A stretch of DNA of 7,206 nt from Bacteroidota bacterium (GTDB taxonomy: Bacteria; Zhuqueibacterota; Zhuqueibacteria; Zhuqueibacterales; Geothermadaptataceae). The DNA lies in NCBI GenBank assembly GCA_011375275.1, contig DRLW01000228.1:1-7206 (forward strand), in the 5' to 3' direction. Positions within the stretch are counted from its first letter, which is position 1. Each line of letters begins with the position of its first letter. Positions 1-6,437 of the stretch are shown piece by piece. The notes beneath the pieces are model-generated. The model worked only from the letters and a program-made list of their open reading frames with translations, ran no database searches and was not told where the DNA came from. Position numbers and translations under genes: made by a program.

Positions 1-4
1 CGTC

Positions 5-50
5 CGTAGGGGTTCAAAATTTTGAACCCCTACAATTTTGAACCCCTACG
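5..50. repeat. nested palindrome with tandem 16-bp duplication
   Basis: Positions 6-33 form a perfect 28-bp palindrome whose arms read GTAGGGGTTCAAAA. The right-hand half of it, AATTTTGAACCCCTAC, occurs twice in exact tandem (18-33 and 34-49). As a result 5-21 can also pair perfectly over 17 bp with 34-50, giving two competing hairpins. This is directly visible. GTAGGGG...CCCCTAC termini recur in the hairpin at 162-189, so both probably belong to one family of dispersed intergenic palindromes. There is no T-tract after either arm, so I do not call it an intrinsic terminator. Confidence 0.85.
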
Positions 51-86
51 ACGATGTTGATAATCCCATAACCCGTTTGGTGATCG

Positions 87-100
87 CGGATTTAAATCCG
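87..100. repeat. 14-bp perfect palindrome
   Basis: CGGATTTAAATCCG is a perfect 14-bp inverted repeat with no loop. It lies inside the possible gene remnant, where a palindrome this short could be coincidental. No partner copy was found in the window, and it could serve as a dyad for a DNA-binding protein. No function is assigned. Confidence 0.35.
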
Positions 101-161
101 GCCATGATGGAACCGATGGAGCGGGGGGCTGGCCTGGGTTTATTTATAGAGACGCACGGGT

Positions 162-189
162 GTAGGGGCGACCAGCGGGTCGCCCCTAC
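162..189. repeat. 12-bp stem hairpin, GTAGGGGCGACC family
   Basis: GTAGGGGCGACC and GGTCGCCCCTAC pair perfectly over 12 bp around an AGCG loop. Very GC-rich hairpins with GTAGGGG termini of this kind are familiar as dispersed intergenic repeats in several bacterial lineages. The recurrence of the same outer seven bases in the palindrome at 5-50 supports that reading here. The sequence after the stem (GGGTCGGGTTTTGTCC) has a short T-run some distance away, so weak termination is possible but not convincing. Confidence 0.75.
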
Positions 190-242
190 GGGTCGGGTTT
201 TGTCCCTGGTTTAATATAGACGAACCATACCGCACGACAAGA

Positions 243-258
243 ATATCGCGGTACGACC
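243..258 (+). repeat. partial copy of the TCGCGGTACG repeat found at the right edge
   Basis: The bases TCGCGGTACGACC at 246-258 match TCGCGGTACGGCC at 7100-7112 with one mismatch and in the same orientation. Looser similarity extends to the left. At the right edge the motif is the tail of a clean palindrome (7087-7104), whereas here the left arm of that palindrome has decayed. Immediately downstream, CGACCT (254-259) can pair with AGGTCG (274-279). I read this as a degraded member of a dispersed repeat family. Confidence 0.45.
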
Positions 259-477
259 TGGCCGCCGCCGGTTAGGTCGAATTATTACAATGTTTGTGAG
301 TTTTTCAGGCTGTCACAACATCTCGCTGTGTGCATGATGGGACAAGGGCTTGCACGCAGCCCCGCCGTAAACTGGCTGTGAAAAAAAACTGTAATCTGCT
401 CAGTGAATACATTCCTGCTGACGAACCGGATAGAAGGACGATCGGCCAGGGAGCCGTTCGCAAGAATCCGCAATGAC

Positions 478-482
478 AGGGA
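478..482 (+). promoter_or_regulatory. ribosome binding site of the transglycosylase gene
   Basis: AGGGA lies 7 bases before the ATG at 490. This decides the start: the frame is open back to a GTG at 403, but that codon has no Shine-Dalgarno sequence, and only the ATG at 490 puts the twin-arginine motif at the extreme N-terminus. Confidence 0.7.
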
Positions 483-489
483 ATTCCAA

Positions 490-1548
490 ATGGCGCTCAA
501 CAGACGACATTTCTTAGGTGCAGCGTGCTCGGCAGCGCTGGCTTCTCTGCTGGAATACAAGCAGGGACTGGCGCTCACAGGTGGGGCAGCAGTTCCGGAA
601 TCACCGATCAACGTCATCCTGCCGAAAAACTACTCGCCTCCAACATCGGAGACGACGCAGGATTATACCAAAAAGCTCACCCGCGCTACCCTCGATTTTC
701 TGGAGTCGAGTTACGGAACGCGCAATCTGCCGATATGGAACCGCCCTTTTGCTGCAATCGATCTCGAGCGGCGCCTGCACACGATCACCTTTTGGATCGA
801 TCAGGCGATTCAACAATATCGCTCGATCTATCCCGTCGATCCTTCCTGGGTACTGGCGCAGATTATGCACGAGTCATTTTTTTATGAATTTGCTGTCTCG
901 AAATCCCTTGCGGTCGGGATTTGCCAGTTCATCCAGCCGACAGCGAAAGAGTATAAAATGATCTGTGCCGGAGACCTCGAAGCGCACGCCCAGGAGCCAT
1001 ATCAGAAAAATCACTATGCAGGTAAGCTGGCGGAATATTACCAGTTACGCCGGACAAAGCGCAATTTTTCCCGCCGGTTCAGGCCGAACAAAAATATGAC
1101 CCTGGACATCGTGCTCGAACGTGTGCTGAATGATGATGTGGAGAGCTTGAAAGCAGAGGCCGAAACCTGGCTGAATGTGCAGAAAATCAAAAAAGAGTAT
1201 GATGATCGCATCGCCGCGGCACGCGAGCAGTACACTGAGTTCCTCAACGCCAATGTTGAGGGCAGGGATATCTTTAACGAGGACGACCTCGCTTTTCTGC
1301 AGCGCTTTGATGAACGCATGACGCACGAGAAGCCTATTTTCGCCATGGTGAAAATGCTGGCCCGCAGCCTGCGTGCACGCAATGGCAATATCCTCGCCGC
1401 CGCCGCTGGCTATAACGCCGGCCTGAGCACTACCCGTGCCCGCGGTGTTTACAAACCCTTCGGTAAAATCCCCAATTTTGAAGAAACCGTGACCTATATC
1501 AGCCGGGTGCTGATCAACCACTTTGAAATCGTCAGACGTCTCGCCTGA
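490..1548 (+). CDS. exported lytic transglycosylase-like protein (SLT domain) with large internal insertion
   Basis: The predicted 352-residue protein should cleave the MurNAc-GlcNAc linkage of peptidoglycan in the envelope. The N-terminus, NRRHFLGAACSAALASLL, resembles a twin-arginine signal, which would mean export in folded form. Lytic transglycosylase (SLT) hallmarks are visible. HES at 127-129 supplies the likely catalytic Glu128, AVSKSLAVGICQF (135-147) corresponds to the usual A.S..GA.GLMQ motif, GYNAG is at 307-311, and ET..Y is at 332-336. In typical SLT domains the GLMQ and YNAG motifs are roughly 50 residues apart; here they are about 160 apart. The extra segment (about 156-282) is highly charged and helix-rich, with a possible coiled coil near 210-255. 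All key residues survive, so the protein is probably active. The gene stands alone. It converges with the GWxTD gene at 1925-3853, with repeat sequence between them. The exact subfamily is not identified. Confidence 0.82.
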   Translation: MALNRRHFLGAACSAALASLLEYKQGLALTGGAAVPESPINVILPKNYSPPTSETTQDYTKKLTRATLDFLESSYGTRNLPIWNRPFAAIDLERRLHTITFWIDQAIQQYRSIYPVDPSWVLAQIMHESFFYEFAVSKSLAVGICQFIQPTAKEYKMICAGDLEAHAQEPYQKNHYAGKLAEYYQLRRTKRNFSRRFRPNKNMTLDIVLERVLNDDVESLKAEAETWLNVQKIKKEYDDRIAAAREQYTEFLNANVEGRDIFNEDDLAFLQRFDERMTHEKPIFAMVKMLARSLRARNGNILAAAAGYNAGLSTTRARGVYKPFGKIPNFEETVTYISRVLINHFEIVRRLA

Positions 1549-1616
1549 GGGGGCTGTTTTTAACCTGAAAAGTTCTGGTTATCCACTTCACTCAGCACGG
1601 TTGCATCATTCCTATC

Positions 1617-1640
1617 GTCACACTGCTCCAGCGGTGTGAC
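1617..1640. repeat. 10-bp stem hairpin within the left repeat arm
   Basis: GTCACACTGC pairs with GCGGTGTGAC around a TCCA loop. The stem is 10 bp with one G-T wobble. It lies 69 bases after the transglycosylase stop and could stabilise or end that transcript, but no T-tract follows, so it does not qualify as an intrinsic terminator. The right arm keeps only the GTGTGAC half. Confidence 0.6.
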
Positions 1641-1722
1641 GCCCCTGTTGCCGCTCCCGCGGCAGTACACAAGCGAAACGAGATACCGCCTACCCCACGC
1701 ACGCACCCATACCGAAACCGTT

Positions 1723-1754
1723 ATTCAGGTTTCCCCGCAGGGGAAGACCGGAAT
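1723..1754. repeat. hairpin A of the left repeat arm (TTCCCC-GCA-GGGGAA)
   Basis: The core TTCCCC (1731-1736) pairs with GGGGAA (1740-1745) around GCA. It is extended imperfectly outward by ATTCAGG and CCGGAAT. The equivalent structure in the right arm (6969-7000) is cleaner, so this copy has decayed slightly. Confidence 0.65.
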
Positions 1755-1788
1755 CCCCCAGAATCTGGTATGTGCCCGAAAAGATGAG

Positions 1789-1821
1789 ATTCCGGTATTC
1801 CGCATTCACGGAAACCGGAAT
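1789..1821. repeat. hairpin B of the left repeat arm, with bulged A
   Basis: ATTCCGGT (1789-1796) pairs with ACCGGAAT (1814-1821) and TTCCG (1798-1802) pairs with CGGAA (1809-1813). One unpaired A sits at 1797 and the loop is CATTCA. The outer eight pairs and the single-base bulge match the hairpin at 6969-7000, suggesting a repeating structural unit. Confidence 0.7.
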
Positions 1822-1924
1822 GGCAGATGTCAATATCTGGATCACGCCCGGTTTGCTGAGTTAACTGGATACCCGGAATCTGCATTAAGTAAGTGATACA
1901 TAGCATGTTTGGGTTTGATCTCAA

Positions 1925-3853
1925 TCACCTCAAGTTAGATATGCTTCCAGTTCCCACAATTTCGAATCGGGCCGAGCGTTCCTTTTTGCGGTTGCTGAGT
2001 TCATCCGTGACGAGAGTTACGATCTCATATTTCCCCGGCTCCAGGTTGCTGATATCGATGCCGAAATATTCTGCGGCCGTCATGCTGTTTGCTGAGAAGG
2101 AAAATCTCGAGGCGATCATCTCCTTTCGACCATCTGAAAATTTACCGATTCGATAAACCTGGAAATCGATCGTAAATCGCGAGCTCCCCTTTTCATCCAG
2201 GAAGAGGTGATAGACTTCGAGCCAGGTGTAGAGCTGCTTCGAGCGCAGGAATTTTTTCGACGGAACCACAGGGAAACTCAATCTTGTACTGCCTATTTCC
2301 TCGGGAGTGGAGACACCGATGACCAGGTCACTGAGCTCAAGGCTGTCAGGTATGGTTGACAAGGGAGGCGCACTGGAGAATTCCGTGCTGATATAACCGA
2401 TGACTTCCTGAGTTTCGGGGATGTAATTTTCATCAGCATAGACAGGAGCGTGTTCCATGTCGAAAACTTCGCTGATAAATTCGTAGCTCTGCCCGCCCCC
2501 GGGCATGTGGTCGATGGTGAAGACCGATACGTTGTCGTAAACCGGTGGCAGGTTTTCGGTTCTTTCCTGAATGATGGTGCCGTCTGGAGATTTTGTCCGC
2601 AGCGTGTGGCTAACCCGGTATCTCTTACGGCGCTGGGACGAAGACTTTCTGAGTATTTCAGGCTGAGACAGCGCAATAACCGTCAGCACCGGTTTGTTTT
2701 TGAACAGTCGCCTCACCGGTTGCAGAGTAAGGTCTATTGGGATCAGATTACGGTCGAATGTACTGCGATCCCCGTCAGTGATCAGCTTGGTATCTTGAAC
2801 CCGGTCAAATGCCAGCATTTCATATTTGTTCAAATTACCGCGGAAAGTACCATAAGTGACCACCTTGGGACCATATAGCTCATAAAGATCCCAAAGAGTG
2901 TTCATCTCACGTGCCCTGTCATATAGAAAAGAGTGGTAGGGAGCCAGTTGATCGTAGTAAACTGTTTGCAGGACTGCACCGGGCAGCATATCCCCTGTGT
3001 ATCGCTTATTTGTTCGTCTGAAGGCGCCTTTGGGGATCAGCTCTTCTATACTACGGATTAAACCGAAGTTCTCTCTGCCCAGTCGTTGGCCGAAAATATA
3101 GAACACCGGCTCTTCCTGGCGTTCATAAGTGTGGTAGAACCAAATTTCCACTTCCGGAGTGTTGTTGTAGCGGTCGATTACGTCAACTATTTTTCTACTA
3201 CGTGTGAAACGATAGACAATGCCAGCGATAGCACCTCGATTCCCACCAAGGGTTTTCAGTACTTTGCGTTCCGGCTCCCCGAAGCGTACGTAGATGAGCC
3301 CGCGTGCGTCCGTACCGTAAACCGAGTCACTGGCTTTGCGAAACTTCTTGCGTGCATAGGCAATCCGTTCCCAATGTTCCAGCAGGCGTTCATTGCGCTC
3401 AGTCGAGGGGGTGGGGTCAACTAACTTCCAGTAGCTGCGGATTTTTTCAGCGAGTTCAACGATGCGGTCTTCTCCGGCCTTGCGCCAGATTTTCTGTTCT
3501 TCTTCCTTTATGATTGGCAGCCAGCGGTCCCGTTCTTCGAAAATCGCTTTCTGGTTGTGTTGCATTGCCGCTCCGGACAGGGCCCAAAAATACATCTCCT
3601 GTGCAACTAAATAATAATCCTTGAGTTTTTCCTGCGTCACCAATTCGATAAAAGCAAACCCTATACGGCTGTCAACGCGGCTTTCGGCCTTGAGGGCCTT
3701 GTATCCCTGCAGCCAGATTTCGGCCGCCTCAGCCGACTGTCCTTTTTCAATAAACTCAGAGCCTCGTTTGAACCAGTCTTCGCTGTGCTGTTCAGCGCCA
3801 ATGAGGGGGAAAGACAGTAGGAAAATCAAGATGGCTTTGAGAGAGAAATTCAT
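1925..3853 (-). CDS. exported GWxTD-domain protein, paralog 1
   Basis: The predicted 642-residue protein begins with a Sec signal peptide (MNFSLKAILIFLLSFPLIGA, likely cut after residue 20). One TPR-like helical pair follows at about 25-55. Next comes the segment typical of the GWxTD family: a W..xDPTPSTERNE motif (142-155), an R..A...F helix (163-171), VYGTD at 178-182 and RGLIYVRFGEPE at 184-195, then EIWFYHTY (236-243). The name-giving Gly-Trp is replaced by Val-Tyr, so only Thr-Asp of the motif is strictly kept. The C-terminal part (about 370-635) looks beta-rich and is well conserved with the paralog. No catalytic residues are recognised, and GWxTD proteins have no settled biochemical function. 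I infer a periplasmic or surface location from the signal. The ATG at 3853 has an AGGGAG site 6 bases upstream. The gene lies downstream of its paralog on the same strand, 548 bp away, so it probably has its own promoter. Confidence 0.85.
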   Translation of the reverse strand: MNFSLKAILIFLLSFPLIGAEQHSEDWFKRGSEFIEKGQSAEAAEIWLQGYKALKAESRVDSRIGFAFIELVTQEKLKDYYLVAQEMYFWALSGAAMQHNQKAIFEERDRWLPIIKEEEQKIWRKAGEDRIVELAEKIRSYWKLVDPTPSTERNERLLEHWERIAYARKKFRKASDSVYGTDARGLIYVRFGEPERKVLKTLGGNRGAIAGIVYRFTRSRKIVDVIDRYNNTPEVEIWFYHTYERQEEPVFYIFGQRLGRENFGLIRSIEELIPKGAFRRTNKRYTGDMLPGAVLQTVYYDQLAPYHSFLYDRAREMNTLWDLYELYGPKVVTYGTFRGNLNKYEMLAFDRVQDTKLITDGDRSTFDRNLIPIDLTLQPVRRLFKNKPVLTVIALSQPEILRKSSSQRRKRYRVSHTLRTKSPDGTIIQERTENLPPVYDNVSVFTIDHMPGGGQSYEFISEVFDMEHAPVYADENYIPETQEVIGYISTEFSSAPPLSTIPDSLELSDLVIGVSTPEEIGSTRLSFPVVPSKKFLRSKQLYTWLEVYHLFLDEKGSSRFTIDFQVYRIGKFSDGRKEMIASRFSFSANSMTAAEYFGIDISNLEPGKYEIVTLVTDELSNRKKERSARFEIVGTGSISNLR

Positions 3854-4401
3854 CGGTCACTCCCTGGTTTGTTTTTGAAGCCAGCAAATTCAAAAAAAAT
3901 TACGAATCAACCGTATTTATCCATTTCCGTTTGCCCACAGCAGCCAGGAACTGCCGCTCGTATCTGACAGTACCGAAGTGAAGAGTCCGGTGGAACAGAG
4001 ACAACGGTTGGAGTGTAACAGGCCCTGTTGGGTGCCCCTGACCAATAATTCAACCGTTAAGTTGTTCGTTTGTAAAAGACGAATTTTCCATTTTGTGGTT
4101 TTGGCTTTAATCGCGGGGAGTGGCATGCGGGATGCTGCGAGTGGTGCGAAGGCTGGCTCCCCCAACATTCTTTGCGGGCGTGGAATATTTTCTCTCCGTT
4201 TATCCCAAATTTATTCACAAACGCGCATTTCACGTATGAAAAGCCGGGTGAACTGAAAAGTACTGGCGATCAAATATTTTCTTGAAATCTGAGGGCACAG
4301 AAAAAGTTGAGCAGGGTCTCTTCAGGTTAGGCACCATGGTATTCTCTGAGTGAATGATCGAAAAATAAAGTGAAACCGAGCTGTATTCTGTAAAACAGTG
4401 C
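3854..4401. other. 548-bp spacer between the GWxTD paralogs, no gene seen
   Basis: Apart from the ribosome binding site of the downstream gene, I see no supported gene. Short overlapping open frames on both strands (3917-4168 and 3978-4256) lack ribosome binding sites and recognisable sequence. A small AACAG-GCC-CTGTT hairpin occurs near 4018-4030, and an AACGGTTG/CAACCGTT pair about 40 bases apart lies around 4003-4056. Neither has a T-tract. Any promoter for the gene at 3853 should lie here, but no convincing -35/-10 pair stands out. I saw no obvious similarity to the region upstream of the other paralog. Confidence 0.6.
3860..3865 (-). promoter_or_regulatory. ribosome binding site of GWxTD paralog 1
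   Basis: On the minus strand, AGGGAG stands 6 bases before the ATG at 3853. This is a near-ideal Shine-Dalgarno site and fixes the start directly ahead of the signal peptide. Confidence 0.75.
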
Positions 4402-6351
4402 TCATTCAGACTCATCTTTGTCTTTTAAAATCTCGAAGCGAGCGGTGCGTTCTTTGACTCTGTCCTCGCTATGATTGTCTTGCACACGCGTTACCAGTTC
4501 ATAAGTTCCCGGCCGTAAATTTTTGATATCGATGCCAAAGTACTCTGCTGCTGTCGTGCTGTTCGATGTAAAGGAAAAGCTCGAAGCGATCATCTCCTTG
4601 CGTTTTTTAAAAAACTTGCTGATCCGGTATATCTGAAAATCGATCGTGAATGAGGCAGTGCCGTTTTCATCGAGGAAGAGATGATACACTTCCAGCCAGG
4701 TGTAGAGCTGGTCTGCACGGCGGAATTTCAAGGCAGGAACCACAGGAAAGTCGAGCCGGGTGCTGCCGATATCCTCAGGCGTTGAAACTCCGATGACCAG
4801 ATCACTGAGTTCCAGACTGTCAGGTGTTGTCGAAAGGGGCTCATCGCTGGTGAATTCAGTCCTGGCGTAGCCGATCACCTCCTGATTTTCAGGAATATAT
4901 GACTCATCTGCATCTTCAGGCGCCTGGCCCAGGCCAAAGACCTCGGTGATGAATTCGAAACGCTGTTCTTCTGCGGCTTTGTGGTCTATGGTGAAGACGG
5001 AGACGTTATCAAAAATTGGTGGCAGGCTTTCCGTCCTTTTTTCGATAAGCTCGCCCTCGGCGGATTTGATCAACAGCGTGTGGGTGACCCTGTGCCGGCT
5101 GTGACCGCGCTGCAGATATTCTTTGCCGATTTTAGGCACTGTCAGCGCGATGATCGTGAGTGCCGGGGTATTTTTTTGCAGGCGTCTGACCGGTTGCAGG
5201 GTGAGGGTGACTGGCGTCAGCTCGCGGCCAAAAGTCGTGCGGTCGCCATCGGTGATGATCTCGGTCTCATCCGTGCGCTCGCGTGCCAATATCGCGTTCA
5301 GGTCTCTGTTGCTGCGAAAAGAGTCGTTGTTCAGGCCGCGCGTACCGAGGCTCTCAAAACGGTTCCACAGCTCATTCAGCTTACGGGCTTTGTCAGCGAA
5401 GTACGGGTGAAAATTCGATATCTGTTCGTAGTAAATCGTCTGCAGAACAGCGCCGGGCAGCAGGCCCCTCGTGCTGCGCGTGCTGGCAGTCATGAAAGCC
5501 CGCTTGGGAATCAGTTCATCGACGCCACGGATCAAACCGAAATGTCCACGCCCCTCACGCCGGCCGAACATATAAAATACCGGTTCCTGCTCTGGGTCAT
5601 AGGTATGGTAGAACCAGAGTTCGATGTCCGGATTTCTGTTGAGGCGGTCTATCGCTTCGACAATGGCCTGCTCGGCAGCGGGCTGATAAAAATTGAACGA
5701 TCCCCAGACGTGGGTCCAGCGTTTGATGTCAGCGCGGACCGTGCCGAGAGTTTTCTGGATTTTGCGCTCCGGTTCTCCAAGCCGAACATAGATCAGTCCG
5801 CGTGCATCCGTCCCATAAATGGTGTCGCGGGCTTTGCGAAACGTCTTGCGCGCATAAGCGATGCGTTCCCAATGTTCGAGCAGGCGATCGTTGCGCTCGG
5901 TTGAAGGCGTCGGGTCAGACTCCTGCCAGAAGGTCTTGATGCGCCGGGCAAGCTGCACGATGTCGGTCTTGCTGATTCGCCGCCACTCTTTCTGCTCATC
6001 CTGCTCAAGCAAGGGCAGCAGCCGCTCCATCTCAGCGCGAATCTCCTTTTCATTTTCAGGTCTGTCCGCACCCTCGAGAGCCCAGAAATACATCTTGTGC
6101 GCGGTAAAATATCTTTCTGTCATCTTTTCCTGCGTCACCAGTTCGATGTAGGCAAATCCGATCCGGCTGTCGATGCGTTCTTCAGAAAGCAGAGCGGTAT
6201 AACCCTGTTGCCAGATATCCGCAGCCTTTTCAGGATCACCCTGCTGCAGGGCGGCCTGACCCTGTTTGAACCAGTCGGCCTCCTGGCCGGATGCCCGACT
6301 CGTCAGGGCAAAGGCCAGCAAGAAAAAGATAAGTTTTGGTGAGGGGCGCAT
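4402..6351 (-). CDS. exported GWxTD-domain protein, paralog 2
   Basis: The predicted 649-residue protein uses the ATG at 6351. The frame is open to 6435, but the GGAGA site just before 6351 and the signal peptide MRPSPKLIFFLLAFALTSRA both favour the inner start. The architecture copies paralog 1: a TPR-like pair (25-55), DPTPSTERN (146-154), IYGTD (178-182), RGLIYVRLGEPE (184-195), ELWFYHTY and a beta-rich C-terminus. Alignment is gapless over residues 1-200, with 107 of 180 identities over 21-200. A C-terminal block from EVIGY to ARFEI has 113 of 150 identities. Between TLG (201-203) and WFY (246-248) this copy carries 8 extra residues rich in aromatics. The GW of the motif is again absent (Ile-Tyr). 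Function is unknown. I infer a secreted or periplasmic protein. The close likeness points to tandem duplication followed by divergence, with both copies intact and under coding constraint. Confidence 0.85.
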   Translation of the reverse strand: MRPSPKLIFFLLAFALTSRASGQEADWFKQGQAALQQGDPEKAADIWQQGYTALLSEERIDSRIGFAYIELVTQEKMTERYFTAHKMYFWALEGADRPENEKEIRAEMERLLPLLEQDEQKEWRRISKTDIVQLARRIKTFWQESDPTPSTERNDRLLEHWERIAYARKTFRKARDTIYGTDARGLIYVRLGEPERKIQKTLGTVRADIKRWTHVWGSFNFYQPAAEQAIVEAIDRLNRNPDIELWFYHTYDPEQEPVFYMFGRREGRGHFGLIRGVDELIPKRAFMTASTRSTRGLLPGAVLQTIYYEQISNFHPYFADKARKLNELWNRFESLGTRGLNNDSFRSNRDLNAILARERTDETEIITDGDRTTFGRELTPVTLTLQPVRRLQKNTPALTIIALTVPKIGKEYLQRGHSRHRVTHTLLIKSAEGELIEKRTESLPPIFDNVSVFTIDHKAAEEQRFEFITEVFGLGQAPEDADESYIPENQEVIGYARTEFTSDEPLSTTPDSLELSDLVIGVSTPEDIGSTRLDFPVVPALKFRRADQLYTWLEVYHLFLDENGTASFTIDFQIYRISKFFKKRKEMIASSFSFTSNSTTAAEYFGIDIKNLRPGTYELVTRVQDNHSEDRVKERTARFEILKDKDESE

Positions 6352-6356
6352 GACAA

Positions 6357-6361
6357 TCTCC
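6357..6361 (-). promoter_or_regulatory. ribosome binding site of GWxTD paralog 2
   Basis: On the minus strand, GGAGA lies 5 bases before the ATG at 6351. It overlaps the alternative ATG at 6363, which would therefore be left without a site of its own. This decides the start. Confidence 0.7.
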
Positions 6362-6407
6362 ATAGCCTGAACAATGTGTTTAACGAAGTGCCCTGGCCTA
6401 ACTTCAT

Positions 6408-6437
6408 AAATTAGGGTAGAGCCTGGAAGGTTCACAA
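6408..6437 (-). promoter_or_regulatory. weak candidate promoter for GWxTD paralog 2
   Basis: On the minus strand, TTGTGA (6432-6437) and TAATTT (6408-6413) are separated by 18 bases, a fair match to a housekeeping-sigma promoter with a leader of about 50 bases before the ATG at 6351. Each hexamer departs from consensus and the sigma preference of the organism is unknown, so this is only a suggestion. Confidence 0.22.

Larger units (their letters stand above)
26..214 (+). pseudogene. possible C-terminal gene remnant interrupted by repeats
   Basis: One forward frame stays open from 26 to the TAA at 212-214. The portion between the two repeats (about 53-160) translates to a protein-like stretch containing NPITRLVIADLNPAMMEP and then a run of Gly, Leu and Phe. 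The frame has no convincing start. ATG codons occur at 104 and 107 but I see no ribosome binding site. Upstream, all three frames are closed by stops within the palindrome at 5-50, and the last part of the frame runs through the hairpin at 162-189. This would fit the tail of a gene lying to the left that was broken by palindrome insertion. It may equally be a chance open frame. I do not recognise the protein. Confidence 0.22.
1574..1910 (+). repeat. left arm of an interspersed inverted repeat
   Basis: This non-coding block matches the reverse complement of 6829-7086. The best stretch, 1728-1795 against 6928-6995, is gapless with 62 of 68 bases identical by hand count. Other matching parts are TCTGGTTATCCACTT near 1574-1588, GTGTGAC near 1634-1640, CCTACCCCA near 1689, GCTGAGTTAACTGGATACCC near 1855-1874 and AGCATGTT at 1902-1909. 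This copy is longer, with extra sequence around 1605-1725. The open frame that crosses it (1636-1896) is read in a different phase from the other copy in the best-conserved half, which argues for DNA-level rather than protein-level conservation. It fills the space between the transglycosylase stop and the stop of the convergent GWxTD gene. Confidence 0.8.

Noticed and set aside
294..318. TTGTGA...TCACAA dyad upstream of the transglycosylase, resembling a CRP-type site
   Set aside because: The half sites are 13 bases apart, not the close spacing CRP needs, and the flanks lack symmetry. A chance 6-bp inverted repeat is likely.
403..489. Upstream extension of the transglycosylase to a GTG at 403
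   Set aside because: It has no Shine-Dalgarno sequence, and it would bury the twin-arginine signal 29 residues into the protein. The ATG at 490 has AGGGA at 7 bases.
1045..1521. 158-residue open frame on the minus strand
   Set aside because: It is antisense to the transglycosylase catalytic region, which has clear SLT motifs, and it shows no family resemblance of its own.
1617..1640. Intrinsic terminator of the transglycosylase gene
   Set aside because: The hairpin is good but is followed by GCCCCTGTTG rather than a run of T, so only a hairpin is reported.
1636..1896. Small gene in the left repeat arm
   Set aside because: The reading phase differs from the other repeat copy in the best-conserved half, there is no ribosome binding site, and palindromes dominate the sequence.
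3978..4256. 92-residue plus-strand frame with a KRRIFHFVVLALIAGSG segment resembling a signal sequence
   Set aside because: The hydrophobic segment is in the middle, there is no ribosome binding site, an opposing frame overlaps it, and nothing in the sequence is recognisable.
4251..4266. Short match CTGAAAAGT(T/A)CTGG shared with 1565-1578
   Set aside because: Thirteen of 14 bases match, but the similarity does not extend convincingly on either side, so it is probably coincidental.
4981..5904. 307-residue open frame on the plus strand
   Set aside because: It lies wholly antisense to the GWxTD paralog at 4402-6351, whose sense frame has a signal peptide, family motifs and a homologous neighbour. 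The antisense sequence has no recognisable domain and is a by-product of codon bias.
6352..6435. Upstream extension of GWxTD paralog 2 to an ATG at 6435
   Set aside because: The extra 28 residues precede a proper signal peptide and have no counterpart in the paralog. The ATG at 6351 has its own GGAGA site.
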